Source: Methylotenera_A sp031369365 (GTDB taxonomy: Bacteria; Pseudomonadota; Gammaproteobacteria; Burkholderiales; Methylophilaceae). Taken from it: a stretch of 64,000 bases of DNA. Where the stretch lies: assembly GCA_031369365.1 (NCBI GenBank), contig JANMOP010000014.1, positions 4,913 through 68,912 on the forward strand. The letters are read 5' to 3'. Under the pieces are notes generated by a model. It made no database searches and was not told the DNA's origin. It was given only the letters and a program-made list of their open reading frames with translations. Below are positions 16,200 to 24,340 of this stretch, piece after piece (the stretch's first letter is position 1; every line of letters starts with the position of its first letter). Made by a program: the position numbers and the translations under genes.

Positions 16200-16586
16200 A
16201 TGACGGCTACTGACAAAAAATATGCGTTTATGGTGAGTGTACACACTGCTTACTTTGCAGATCAATCTAACCCCGATGATAGCAAATATGCTTTTGCCTA
16301 CACCGTGACCATTAGTAATGTGGGTAGCGTCGCTGCACAATTGATTAGCCGTCATTGGATTATTACAGATGCGAATAATAATGTGCAGGAAGTGAAAGGT
16401 TTGGGCGTGGTAGGCGCGCAGCCCTTATTGCAGCCAGGTCAACAGTTTGAATATACTAGCGGGACGCTACTGGCTACGCCCGTTGGCTCTATGCGCGGCA
16501 GCTATAAAATAGTGGCAGAAGATGGCACCATGTTTGATGCGATTATTGAGCCTTTTACCTTGGCTGTGCCTAAAATGTTGAACTGA
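16200..16586 (+). CDS. apaG: ApaG-domain protein
   Basis: A 128-residue single ApaG domain with an immunoglobulin-like beta-sandwich. Visible blocks are YAFAYTVTISNVGSVAAQLI, SRHWIITDANNNVQEVKGLG and VVGAQPLLQPGQQFEYTSG, with a GSMRGSYKIVAEDG close. ApaG has been linked to Co2+/Mg2+ resistance and Ap4A levels in enterics; its molecular role is unsettled. It follows thiG by 9 bp and precedes mltA by 21 bp, so thiS-thiG-apaG-mltA may be one transcript. Confidence 0.93.
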   Translation: MTATDKKYAFMVSVHTAYFADQSNPDDSKYAFAYTVTISNVGSVAAQLISRHWIITDANNNVQEVKGLGVVGAQPLLQPGQQFEYTSGTLLATPVGSMRGSYKIVAEDGTMFDAIIEPFTLAVPKMLN

Positions 16587-16607
16587 TTAAAGTGAGCTAA
16601 TGATATT

Positions 16608-17837
16608 TTGCAAAAACTTTCTATATTAATTAAACTTTATATATTAATTTTACTGGCGCTGCTTAGCACTTCTTGTGCAAATCGCATTGTAAAACCTGCT
16701 TGTAACTGTGACGACAATACGCCAACTGTTGCTGTGATTGAAGCGCAAAAAAATACAGAAAGCATAAAGCCAAATGAGTCAAAAATAGCCGAGTATAGCT
16801 TGCTTAAACCCATCTCTTGGCGCAACGCCGAAATTTTGCTGGATGATAATACCGTTGAAGCTTGGGAGGCATGGCTACAAAGCTGTCAAGGCTTAAAAAA
16901 CAAACCAAAATGGAAAGCCGTTTGCCAAACAGCCAGTATAATTAATCAGCCGAATGATGCAGATGTAAATAGATACTTTGTTCAAAATTTTGATGTGTTT
17001 CAGGCGAGCAATGTGGATGGTAGCGAAACAGGTTTAATTACAGGCTATTACGTGCCGAAAATGCGCGGCAGCCGCACCAAAACTGCGCAGTTTTTGCAGC
17101 CAGTATATCGAGAACCTACGGACTTGATTACTGTGGAGCTGAGCGAACTTTACCCTGATTTAAAATACAAGCGCGTGCGTGGTAAATTGCAAGGTAATAA
17201 GTTGGTGCCCTATTTGCAACGTGCAGATATTGATAGCGCAAATACGCCTTTGGCGGGTAACGAAATTGCTTGGGTGGCCGATGCTGTTGAGTTATTTTTC
17301 TTGCAAATTCAAGGTTCTGGTATTATTGAGCTAGAAAATGGTCAGCAACTTCCGATTGGTTATGCCAACCAAAACGGCCATGCTTACAACTCAATTGGCA
17401 AAATTTTGATTGAGCGCGGAGAATTAACGCGTGACCAAGCTAGCATGCAAGGCATTAAAAACTGGGCGCTTAAAAATCCACAAAAATTGCAAGAATTACT
17501 AAATACCAACCCAAGTTATGTGTTTTTTAGAGAGCTACCTGCTGGGCTGCCAGGTCCGCTTGGTGCGCTTGGCGTGCCAATTACTGCTGAGCGCAGCGTA
17601 GCGATTGACCCAAAATTTGTGCCGCTTGGCGCACCGATATTTTTATCTACAACACAACCCAACAGCAATAAACCACTACAACGCTTGATGATGGCGCAAG
17701 ATACGGGCGGTGCAATTAAAGGCGGAGTGCGAGCTGATTTTTATTGGGGTGCAGGCGATGTGGCTGGAGCAAAAGCTGGCAGTATGAAACAAGCTGGTAA
17801 AGTTTGGGTGCTGCTGCCTAAAGGATTTTTTAACTAA
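16608..17837 (+). CDS. mltA: Membrane-bound lytic murein transglycosylase A
   Basis: A 409-residue outer-membrane lipoprotein that cleaves peptidoglycan to 1,6-anhydro-muropeptides. The signal peptide ends in LLSTSC, with lipid-carrying C23. The double-psi barrel contains LITGYYVPKMRGSR, WVADAVELFFLQIQGSGI and the C-terminal AQDTGGAIKGGVRADFYWG with the catalytic aspartate. The frame uses a TTG start at 16608; the ATG at 16600 is in another frame and closes at once. It ends just before a strong terminator shared with pqqA. Confidence 0.92.
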   Translation: MQKLSILIKLYILILLALLSTSCANRIVKPACNCDDNTPTVAVIEAQKNTESIKPNESKIAEYSLLKPISWRNAEILLDDNTVEAWEAWLQSCQGLKNKPKWKAVCQTASIINQPNDADVNRYFVQNFDVFQASNVDGSETGLITGYYVPKMRGSRTKTAQFLQPVYREPTDLITVELSELYPDLKYKRVRGKLQGNKLVPYLQRADIDSANTPLAGNEIAWVADAVELFFLQIQGSGIIELENGQQLPIGYANQNGHAYNSIGKILIERGELTRDQASMQGIKNWALKNPQKLQELLNTNPSYVFFRELPAGLPGPLGALGVPITAERSVAIDPKFVPLGAPIFLSTTQPNSNKPLQRLMMAQDTGGAIKGGVRADFYWGAGDVAGAKAGSMKQAGKVWVLLPKGFFN

Positions 17838-17861
17838 TAATTTGATTGAAAGCTGGGCAAT

Positions 17862-17890
17862 AAAAAAGCGCTCTGGCAGAGCGCTTTTTT
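17862..17890. terminator. Bidirectional terminator between mltA and pqqA
   Basis: AAAAAAGCGCTCTG / CAGAGCGCTTTTTT is a nearly perfect hairpin flanked by A and T runs, able to stop transcription from both sides. Confidence 0.9.
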
Positions 17891-17918
17891 GTAGAACAGA
17901 CAAAAATACTTGTTTTAC

Positions 17919-17990
17919 TTATTTATTCATAACATACATTGTAACTTCGAAACCGAAACGCATTTCAGTAGCAGCTGGTGTTGTCCACAT
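17919..17990 (-). CDS. pqqA: PQQ precursor peptide PqqA (23 aa)
   Basis: A 23-residue peptide starting MWTTPAATEMR and carrying the FGFEVTMY core, with E15 and Y19 in the E-x3-Y pattern. These two residues are cross-linked and processed to pyrroloquinoline quinone, the cofactor of methanol dehydrogenases. A strong Shine-Dalgarno sequence (GAGGAG) lies 8 nt upstream of the ATG. The gene is far from any pqqBCDE genes in this window, flanked by mltA and lplT and closed by the shared terminator. Orphan, highly expressed pqqA copies are plausible because the substrate is consumed stoichiometrically (inference). Confidence 0.93.
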   Translation of the reverse strand: MWTTPAATEMRFGFEVTMYVMNK

Positions 17991-18114
17991 CGTAATTCTC
18001 CTCAAGTTAAAATTCGCTAGGTTCTAGTTGCATCACTGCTTTCACAAACCCATCACGTAGATGAATAATACGCTGAGTGCAAAAACGCAACAGCTTAAAA
18101 CTACTTAAATTGGC

Positions 18115-19476
18115 CTAATGATTTTCATTAGATTGTGGCTGCTTAGCCCAGCGTATAAAGCTTGTGTAGTACTCTGGCTGGCGTAAGCACAAGTAAATAG
18201 TGACGACAATATTGAGTAAAGCGGTAGCTAAAAATAGCTGTGGAATGCTGAAGCCAAGCTTGAAAATCCAAATTGAAAAGCCCGCAGATGCCACCATAAA
18301 TAAGGCGTTCATAATATTGTTGGCGGCAATCACGCGCGATTGATGGCTTTTTTCAGAGCGCGTTTGTAACAGCACATACAATGGAACAATGTAAAAGCCG
18401 CCAAATAGGCCAATTAAAGCGATGTCGGCGAGTAAGCGCCAATGGCTAAGCGTACTAATGCTAGGTGTACTAATATTAAGCGTGCCAATAAAGCTTAAAT
18501 AACTTTGCAAGGCAGGGCTGGAAGCCGCATGGATACTAGTGCTTGAGGCATACAAATCTGCACCAAATAGCGTTAAACCAATCGCGCCAAACACTACCAA
18601 ACCTATCTCTACGCGGCCTTTAGAGAGCTTTTCACACAGTAGCGAGCCCAGCCCAATGCCAATAGAAAACACAGAAAGCAGCAAAATAAATACGCTTTCG
18701 TCACCATGCAAAACGTCTTTAGCCAAGCTGGGAAACTGTGCCAACAAAGTTGCGCCGTAAAACCAAAACCATGAAATAGCCACAATCGCCAACCAAATTT
18801 GTTGTTGCGGCCATATCAACTTGACGTTGCGTATGGTTTCGGTGATGGGGTTCCAATTAATTTTAAGTGCGCTATCTGCAGCGGGTGAGTTTGGCACGCC
18901 ACGACTTGTGCAATAACCCAGCATGGCAATAAATAAAATGGCGATGCTGGTGAATAACTCGTGCTGATGCACGGTAGCGAGCCATGCGCCTAGCACTTGG
19001 CCAAGCAAAATGGCCACAAAGCTACCCATTTCCACCATGCCATTGCCGCCTATTAGCTCGTGTTCTTTTAAATGTTGCGGTAAATAGGAGTATTTAACAG
19101 GACCAAACAAGGTGGAATGCATGCCCATCATAAAAAGTGCAGTTGCCAACAGCCAAATGTTGTGCATAAAAAAGCCTACACTGGCAAATAGCATAATGGC
19201 AATCTCAAACGCTTTAACCAAGCGAATAATCTGCGATTTTTCATACTTATCAGCGATTTGCCCTGCAGTGGCCGAGAACAAAAAGAACGGCAAAATAAAC
19301 ACGCCTGGCAATAGTGTAACCAGCGTTGCACCATCTAGGCTACTAAGACTAGCTGCATGAAATGCCACCAAGGTGATAAGCGCAGTTTTAAATACATTAT
19401 CGTTAAATGCACCTAAAAACTGGGTGAAGAAAAAAGGGCGAAAACGTTGTTCTTTTAATAATTGAAATTGATTCAC
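18115..19476 (-). CDS. lplT: MFS lysophospholipid transporter LplT-like
   Basis: A 453-residue, 12-helix MFS protein opening with RFRPFFFTQFLGAFNDNVFK, a signature of the LplT branch. In E. coli LplT flips lysophospholipids to the cytoplasmic face, where Aas re-acylates them. The start is GTG at 19476, overlapping the aas stop (TAGTG), indicating translational coupling. It is longer than E. coli LplT (~397) through a hydrophilic loop around residues 300-330 (ADLYASSTSIHAASSPALQ). Substrate assignment rests on the aas pairing. Confidence 0.82.
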   Translation of the reverse strand: MNQFQLLKEQRFRPFFFTQFLGAFNDNVFKTALITLVAFHAASLSSLDGATLVTLLPGVFILPFFLFSATAGQIADKYEKSQIIRLVKAFEIAIMLFASVGFFMHNIWLLATALFMMGMHSTLFGPVKYSYLPQHLKEHELIGGNGMVEMGSFVAILLGQVLGAWLATVHQHELFTSIAILFIAMLGYCTSRGVPNSPAADSALKINWNPITETIRNVKLIWPQQQIWLAIVAISWFWFYGATLLAQFPSLAKDVLHGDESVFILLLSVFSIGIGLGSLLCEKLSKGRVEIGLVVFGAIGLTLFGADLYASSTSIHAASSPALQSYLSFIGTLNISTPSISTLSHWRLLADIALIGLFGGFYIVPLYVLLQTRSEKSHQSRVIAANNIMNALFMVASAGFSIWIFKLGFSIPQLFLATALLNIVVTIYLCLRQPEYYTSFIRWAKQPQSNENH

Positions 19477-21620
19477 TAAGCGCTTTCAGCCATTTGTTTC
19501 AACGTCACATAATCAGTTTTGCCAGTGCCCAACAGTGGTATTGCCTCAATGCAAATTATTTTACGGGCGACTGCCAGTTCTGGCAGACCGAGATTTTTTG
19601 CGACAATCTGCAAATCTTCACGTTTTAATTGTGTATCGGTAGTAAATAAGATAATGCATTCGCCCCGCTGCGCATCAATGCTGGAGCTAGCGGCATGTTG
19701 ATGCTCTGTTGCAGCGGTGTTTGCGATATGCTCGACCACTTCGAGTGAGACCATCTCGCCTGCCACTTTGGCAAAGCGTTTCACGCGGCCTTTAATATGC
19801 ACAAATCCTTCTGCATCAACATCAACAATATCGCCTGTGTTATACCAGCCAAGCCCATATGCTGTTTGAGGCGGATTAAGCACGCCAGGTGCGTCAAATA
19901 AGTAGTAACCCATCATCACATTTTCGCCCTTAACGTGTAACAGCCCGCCATTGTCAATGCCAGACACCGCTTCCAGCTTATGTTCTAAGCCAGGTAAAAA
20001 TTGGCCGACGCTGCCGCTTAAGTTAGCGATAGGCGTGTTGGCTGAGATCACGGGCGCACATTCGGTGGTGCCGTAGCCTTCTAAGATGCGAATACCAAAT
20101 TTTTCAGAATAGGTTTTACGTACTTCCTCATTCAATTTTTCCGCGCCTGCTACCACAATTCTAAGTTTATAAAAATCAAACGGGTGGGCGAATTTAGCGT
20201 AGTTGGCTAAAAAGGTACTAGTGGCAAAAAATAGGGTGCAACCACGGTCGTAAATGATTTCTGGAATGACTTTGTATTGCAAAGGCGAAGGGAATACATG
20301 AATTTTGATGCCACCCAGCAAGGCGATGAGCGTGCCTGTGAAGCCAAACGAGTGAAACACGGGCAACACCATCATCATTTTATCGGTGGGGTTAAAATCT
20401 AACACGGCTGATATTTGTGCCACATTGGCCAAAATGCTTTTATGCGAATGCACAACGCCTTTGGGTTTGCCCTCACTGCCTGAGGTGAACAATATCACAG
20501 CGGGCTGATCATGCTTGTTGGTTTCCATGGCAGAACGTGGATAATGCAGGGCGTAACCCATGAGCCAGGCGCGATCCATCATGCCAAATTGCGCGCGTAA
20601 ATCTTCTAAATAAACGATATTGAGATTTTGAAAATTGGCAACCACGCTTTCAAGGCTGGCGGCCTCTATAAACTTACGCGAGGTAATCACTGTTTTGATA
20701 TTGGCGGCAATACAGGCGTTTTGCATACCTGCCGTGCCAGCCGTGTAATTGAGCATAGCGGGAATGCGGTTAAATGCGCTCATGCCCAAAATAAGCGCCA
20801 GTGTGTTGGTAATATTGGGCATAAGTACGGCCACGGCCTCATTAGGCGCACTGACTTTAGTGGCTAATTTACCTAAAGCTAAACTTTTCTTCAGCAAGTC
20901 TTGATAGGTTTCTTCGGTTTCATTTAAGTCTTCGATTAATTTATAGTTGCCGCCAAATTTATCGACCGCATCTAAAAAAGCCTCGAACAAGGTGCGATTT
21001 TTTTGTGCTTGAAACAGCATTTTTTGCATTACACTGCGCATACCCTCACCCGCAATGCGCCGTCTTTGCTTGGCTGTAGGAAAGCTATGATGTGATGGTT
21101 CAGGCATCGCCACGCTGGTGGTGGGCATGATGGTTAAGGTCACTCTGGGGTGAAGTTTTCGTGGATGGTGGCTGGATAAGCGCCCAAAATAGGATTCTGC
21201 CGCGCCATCAATACGCACAGGCAAAATGGTGGCACCCGTTTTAGCCGCAACAAAACCTGGGCCATCGTAAACCTTCATCAAGCTGCCTGTGATGGTGATG
21301 CGCCCTTCAGGGAAAATCACCACATTTTTACCAGCTTCTAGCAACTTAATGACTTTTTTCATGGCGTATGGGCTGGCGGGATCGACCGCCAAATGCGGAG
21401 TTAGTCGTAAAAATTGCCTAAACCACCAGTTTTTTAGCACGGTGGTATGCACAACAAACGTCGCTTTTTTGGGGATAAATAGCCCCAGCAATAAGCCATC
21501 TAAAAACGATTCGTGATTGGCGACAATCAATATGCCATCCTCAGCGGGGATGTTCTCTAAACCGCGCAATTCAACGCGAAATAGTATTCTGCTTATAAAA
21601 CGTAACATGCTGGCTAACAT
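19476..21620 (-). CDS. aas: Bifunctional acyl-ACP synthetase / lysophospholipid acyltransferase Aas
   Basis: A 714-residue fusion. The N-terminal PlsC-type acyltransferase (about residues 1-190) shows NHESFLDG and FPEGRITITG. The AMP-binding domain (about 220-714) shows ILFTSGSEGKPKGVVHSH, LEGYGTTECAPV and YNTGDIVDVDAEGFVHIKGR, with the GTGKTDY C-terminal lysine motif. E. coli Aas has the same order and length (719). It re-acylates 2-acyl-glycerophosphoethanolamine at the inner membrane. It is translationally coupled to lplT, the usual genetic partner. Confidence 0.92.
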   Translation of the reverse strand: MLASMLRFISRILFRVELRGLENIPAEDGILIVANHESFLDGLLLGLFIPKKATFVVHTTVLKNWWFRQFLRLTPHLAVDPASPYAMKKVIKLLEAGKNVVIFPEGRITITGSLMKVYDGPGFVAAKTGATILPVRIDGAAESYFGRLSSHHPRKLHPRVTLTIMPTTSVAMPEPSHHSFPTAKQRRRIAGEGMRSVMQKMLFQAQKNRTLFEAFLDAVDKFGGNYKLIEDLNETEETYQDLLKKSLALGKLATKVSAPNEAVAVLMPNITNTLALILGMSAFNRIPAMLNYTAGTAGMQNACIAANIKTVITSRKFIEAASLESVVANFQNLNIVYLEDLRAQFGMMDRAWLMGYALHYPRSAMETNKHDQPAVILFTSGSEGKPKGVVHSHKSILANVAQISAVLDFNPTDKMMMVLPVFHSFGFTGTLIALLGGIKIHVFPSPLQYKVIPEIIYDRGCTLFFATSTFLANYAKFAHPFDFYKLRIVVAGAEKLNEEVRKTYSEKFGIRILEGYGTTECAPVISANTPIANLSGSVGQFLPGLEHKLEAVSGIDNGGLLHVKGENVMMGYYLFDAPGVLNPPQTAYGLGWYNTGDIVDVDAEGFVHIKGRVKRFAKVAGEMVSLEVVEHIANTAATEHQHAASSSIDAQRGECIILFTTDTQLKREDLQIVAKNLGLPELAVARKIICIEAIPLLGTGKTDYVTLKQMAESA

Positions 21621-21754
21621 ACCGCTCCCTAAATATCGTTCTTTATGTAATTTAAAACGCTTTGATTTTCAGACATAACTACATAATTAGTTATTTAGAT
21701 GTATGTGTCTAGCATAATGTTAATAATTTTAAAATAGTCACAATAAAGCACAAA

Positions 21755-21800
21755 TAAAAACGGGCGCCCAATAAAAAACGGACACCTAGGCGCCCGTTTG
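21755..21800 (-). terminator. Intrinsic terminator of glnK-amtB
   Basis: AACGGGCGCC (21759-21768) pairs perfectly with GGCGCCCGTT (21789-21798). Read on the minus strand it is followed by TTTTTATTT. Confidence 0.85.
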
Positions 21801-21819
21801 CTTATTGCTAGTTTAAAAA

Positions 21820-23382
21820 TTATGAATGATAAGCACGTTCGCCATGCTCTGTTGTGTCTAAGCCTTCGCGCTCAGATTCTTCAGATACACGTAAACCAAT
21901 GACCAAGTCTACAATTTTAAGTGCTATGTATGACACTACTGCAGAAACCACAATGGCAGTACCAACAGCCCATAATTGCGCTGTCATTTGTGCTGCAAAG
22001 TTATACTCTGCAACACCGTTTGCTACGTAGTCAATCACACCAGCGCCACCCAATGCAGGGTTTACAAACACGCCAGTAGCTAACGCACCAAAAATACCAC
22101 CTACGGCGTGAATACCAAATACATCAAGTGCATCATCGTAACCAAACATGTATTTCACTTTGGCCACAAACATGTAGCAAATAGGTGAAACCAATAAGCC
22201 GATGATAATGGCTGCCATCGGGCCAACGAAACCGCATGCTGGCGTAATGGCAACTAGGCCAGCAACCGCGCCAGAAGCGGCACCCAACATAGATGGTTTT
22301 GATTTGTGGAACCACTCAATAAACATCCAAGAAAGTGTTGCTGCACCTGCTGCAATCATAGTGTTTAAAAAAGCTAAGGCTGCGTAGCCGTTTGCCTCTA
22401 AGTTAGAGCCTGCGTTAAAACCAAACCAGCCCACCCACAACAATGCTGCACCTACCATGGTTAAGGTTAAGCTGTGCGGCGTCATCGCCTCTTTGCCGTA
22501 GCCAATACGTTTGCCTAACACAAAGCATGCTACCAAACCTGCCACGCCTGCATTAATATGCACCACTGTGCCGCCTGCAAAGTCTAATGCGCCTTTTGCC
22601 CACAACCAACCAGCATTTGCTAATACGGTATTTAAAGATTCAGCAGTTGTAATTGCATCTGGGCCATCCCAATACCAAACCATGTGAGCGATTGGTAAGT
22701 AAGCAAAAGTAAACCATAACACCATAAAAGCTAATACGGCTGAGAATTTCATACGCTCAGCAAATGCGCCAATAATTAAAGCGGGAGTAATGGCTGCAAA
22801 AGTAAGTTGAAAAGCCACAAATATTAGCTCTGGAATATACACACCCTTGCTAAATGTAGCGGCAATGGATTCGGGTGTAATTCCCATTAAAAAGGCTTTT
22901 CCAAAACCACCAAAAAATGGGTTACCACCTGTAAACGCAACGCTGTAACCGTAAACAGCCCACAACACGCCCATTAGCGAAAATATAACAAACGTTTGCA
23001 TTAATACCGAGAGCATATTTTTTTGACGCACTAAGCCGCCATAAAATAAAGCTAAACCTGGAATGACCATCAGGGATACCAATGCGGTAGCCACTATCAT
23101 CCAAGCCGTATCTCCTTTGTTGGGTACTGGCGTTGGCGTAGCAGTAGCTTCAACAGGTGTGGCTTCGGTTGCCACTGCCTCAGCTGTGGTTACAGTTGAT
23201 TCAACAGCAGCATCTACAGTACTTTCTACAGCACCTTCAACAGCCACTGATTCAACTGTTGCTGCTGCAGCTTCTGCGGTTGTTATATCTTCGGCATAAG
23301 AAAGCTGCGTTGCGCCAAAACCTAACAAAGCAAGCAATGATAAAACCGATAAGAATTTCTTCATGTCCCAAATCTTATTCAT
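21820..23382 (-). CDS. amtB: Ammonium transporter AmtB with extended low-complexity N terminus
   Basis: A 520-residue Amt-family channel. The twin pore histidines are visible in GGTVVHINAGVAGLV and FGIHAVGGIFGA, and MVIPGLALFYGGLVRQKN is the classical first-helix motif. A signal peptide (MKKFLSVLSLLALLGFGATQ region) is followed by ~65 residues rich in Glu, Ala, Thr and Val with near-repeats of AVESTV, then PTPVPNKGD and the first channel helix. That linker is much longer than in E. coli AmtB. I start at 23382 because TAAGGGG lies 9 nt upstream; the longer frame runs into glnK. It is co-transcribed with glnK (10 bp apart). Confidence 0.95.
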   Translation of the reverse strand: MNKIWDMKKFLSVLSLLALLGFGATQLSYAEDITTAEAAAATVESVAVEGAVESTVDAAVESTVTTAEAVATEATPVEATATPTPVPNKGDTAWMIVATALVSLMVIPGLALFYGGLVRQKNMLSVLMQTFVIFSLMGVLWAVYGYSVAFTGGNPFFGGFGKAFLMGITPESIAATFSKGVYIPELIFVAFQLTFAAITPALIIGAFAERMKFSAVLAFMVLWFTFAYLPIAHMVWYWDGPDAITTAESLNTVLANAGWLWAKGALDFAGGTVVHINAGVAGLVACFVLGKRIGYGKEAMTPHSLTLTMVGAALLWVGWFGFNAGSNLEANGYAALAFLNTMIAAGAATLSWMFIEWFHKSKPSMLGAASGAVAGLVAITPACGFVGPMAAIIIGLLVSPICYMFVAKVKYMFGYDDALDVFGIHAVGGIFGALATGVFVNPALGGAGVIDYVANGVAEYNFAAQMTAQLWAVGTAIVVSAVVSYIALKIVDLVIGLRVSEESEREGLDTTEHGERAYHS

Positions 23383-23392
23383 GATAAGCCCC

Positions 23393-23731
23393 TTATAGCG
23401 CATCAGGACCGGTTTCACCGGTACGAATGCGATACACTTGTTCTAAATTAAACACAAAAATTTTGCCATCACCAATTTTGCCCGTTGCGGCAGCCTTCTC
23501 AATCGCATCAATCACTTGGTCTAGCTGGTCGTCTTTAATAGCGATTTCTAATTTTACTTTTGGCAAAAAATCTACTACATATTCTGCGCCACGATATAAC
23601 TCGGTGTGGCCTTTTTGGCGACCAAATCCTTTTACTTCTGTGACAGTAATGCCTTGCACGCCAATGGCAGACAAAGCCTCACGCACTTCGTCAAGCTTAA
23701 ATGGCTTGATAATTGCGGATACGAATTTCAT
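23393..23731 (-). CDS. glnK: Nitrogen regulatory protein PII (GlnK)
   Basis: A 112-residue PII trimer subunit that senses 2-oxoglutarate/ATP and blocks AmtB when nitrogen is plentiful. Y51 in RGAEYVVDFLPKVK is the uridylylation site on the T-loop, and GDGKIFVFNLEQVYRIRTGE is the C-terminal signature. Pairing with amtB identifies it as the GlnK-type rather than GlnB. A sigma-54 promoter lies about 55-70 bp upstream. Confidence 0.97.
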   Translation of the reverse strand: MKFVSAIIKPFKLDEVREALSAIGVQGITVTEVKGFGRQKGHTELYRGAEYVVDFLPKVKLEIAIKDDQLDQVIDAIEKAAATGKIGDGKIFVFNLEQVYRIRTGETGPDAL

Positions 23732-23785
23732 AGCTAACCCCCTTAATATTTTAGAACAAGTGAATAAACACTACGTTTAGCATTA

Positions 23786-23800
23786 GCAAAGCGCGTGCCA
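23786..23800 (-). promoter_or_regulatory. Sigma-54 (RpoN) promoter of glnK-amtB
   Basis: On the minus strand the sequence is TGGCACGCGCTTTGC, matching TGGCACG-N4-TTGC with GG and GC at the -24/-12 spacing. Transcription would start about 12 bp downstream, near 23775. The inverted repeat CACAA-CAA-TTGTG (23847-23859) sits near -75 to -85, where an NtrC enhancer would be expected, though its match to the NtrC consensus is weak. Confidence 0.75.
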
Positions 23801-23919
23801 ACAAAAAACATGTTTACAATCAAACACATAATTAATATTTAATCAGCACAACAATTGTGATTTAGCTTTTAATATCTGCTAAACTATAAAATATAATCGT
23901 AAAACGTTAAGGCAAGCCT

Positions 23920-24171
23920 ATGTTTAATGCAGATAAAATTAATGAAATATCCAGCAAAATCAATGAGATGATTAAATCAAGCCCGTTAGCGGATGTAGAA
24001 AAGAACATCAATGCACTAATTAAGGGCGCATTCACCAAATTGGAGCTTGTTTCACGCGAGGAGTTTGATGTGCAAGCTGAAGTTTTGCGTAACACGCGTG
24101 AAAAGCTGGTAAAACTAGAAGCAACATTAGCTGAATTAGAAGCCAAAACCAAAAATAATATATCAAATTAA
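23920..24171 (+). CDS. ubiK: Ubiquinone biosynthesis accessory factor UbiK
   Basis: An 83-residue BMFP-type coiled-coil protein. The N-terminal amphipathic helix (INEISSKINEMIKSSP, ADVEKNINALIKGAF) and the C-terminal coiled coil LRNTREKLVKLEATLAELE are typical of UbiK/YqiC. It assists the Ubi complex in aerobic ubiquinone synthesis, probably at the membrane. It is a single gene next to glnK-amtB (divergent) and upstream of comM. Confidence 0.88.
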   Translation: MFNADKINEISSKINEMIKSSPLADVEKNINALIKGAFTKLELVSREEFDVQAEVLRNTREKLVKLEATLAELEAKTKNNISN

Positions 24172-24207
24172 AGTTAAAAATAGCAATGAATCAAACTTAT
24201 AAAACAT

Positions 24208-24317
24208 TCCCTCGCCCAAGCAGGGCTGGGGCTAAAGTAAGTGCTAGGGAGGGGGTAGAAACTAAGCATATTCAAGCTTTCACCCCCATTCCAACCTTCC
24301 CCCTAAAAAGGGGAAGG
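24208..24317. repeat. CCCTCGCCC-type degenerate palindromic repeat upstream of comM
   Basis: Starts with CCCTCGCCCAAGCAGGG, continues with GGGAGGGGGT and CACCCCCATTCCAACCTTCC, and ends with the hairpin CCCCTAAAAAGGGG. Composition and block order resemble the repeats inside metH and mpl, but the copy is degenerate. It occupies almost the whole ubiK-comM gap and lies 24 bp before the comM ATG. Confidence 0.55.
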
Positions 24318-24340
24318 AGTCACGCAATCGAGCTGCCAAT

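Noticed and set aside
23063..23384. Val/Ala/Ser- and Leu/Gln-rich plus-strand ORFs opposite the amtB 5' end
   Set aside because: Low-complexity shadows of the amtB linker; no independent evidence.
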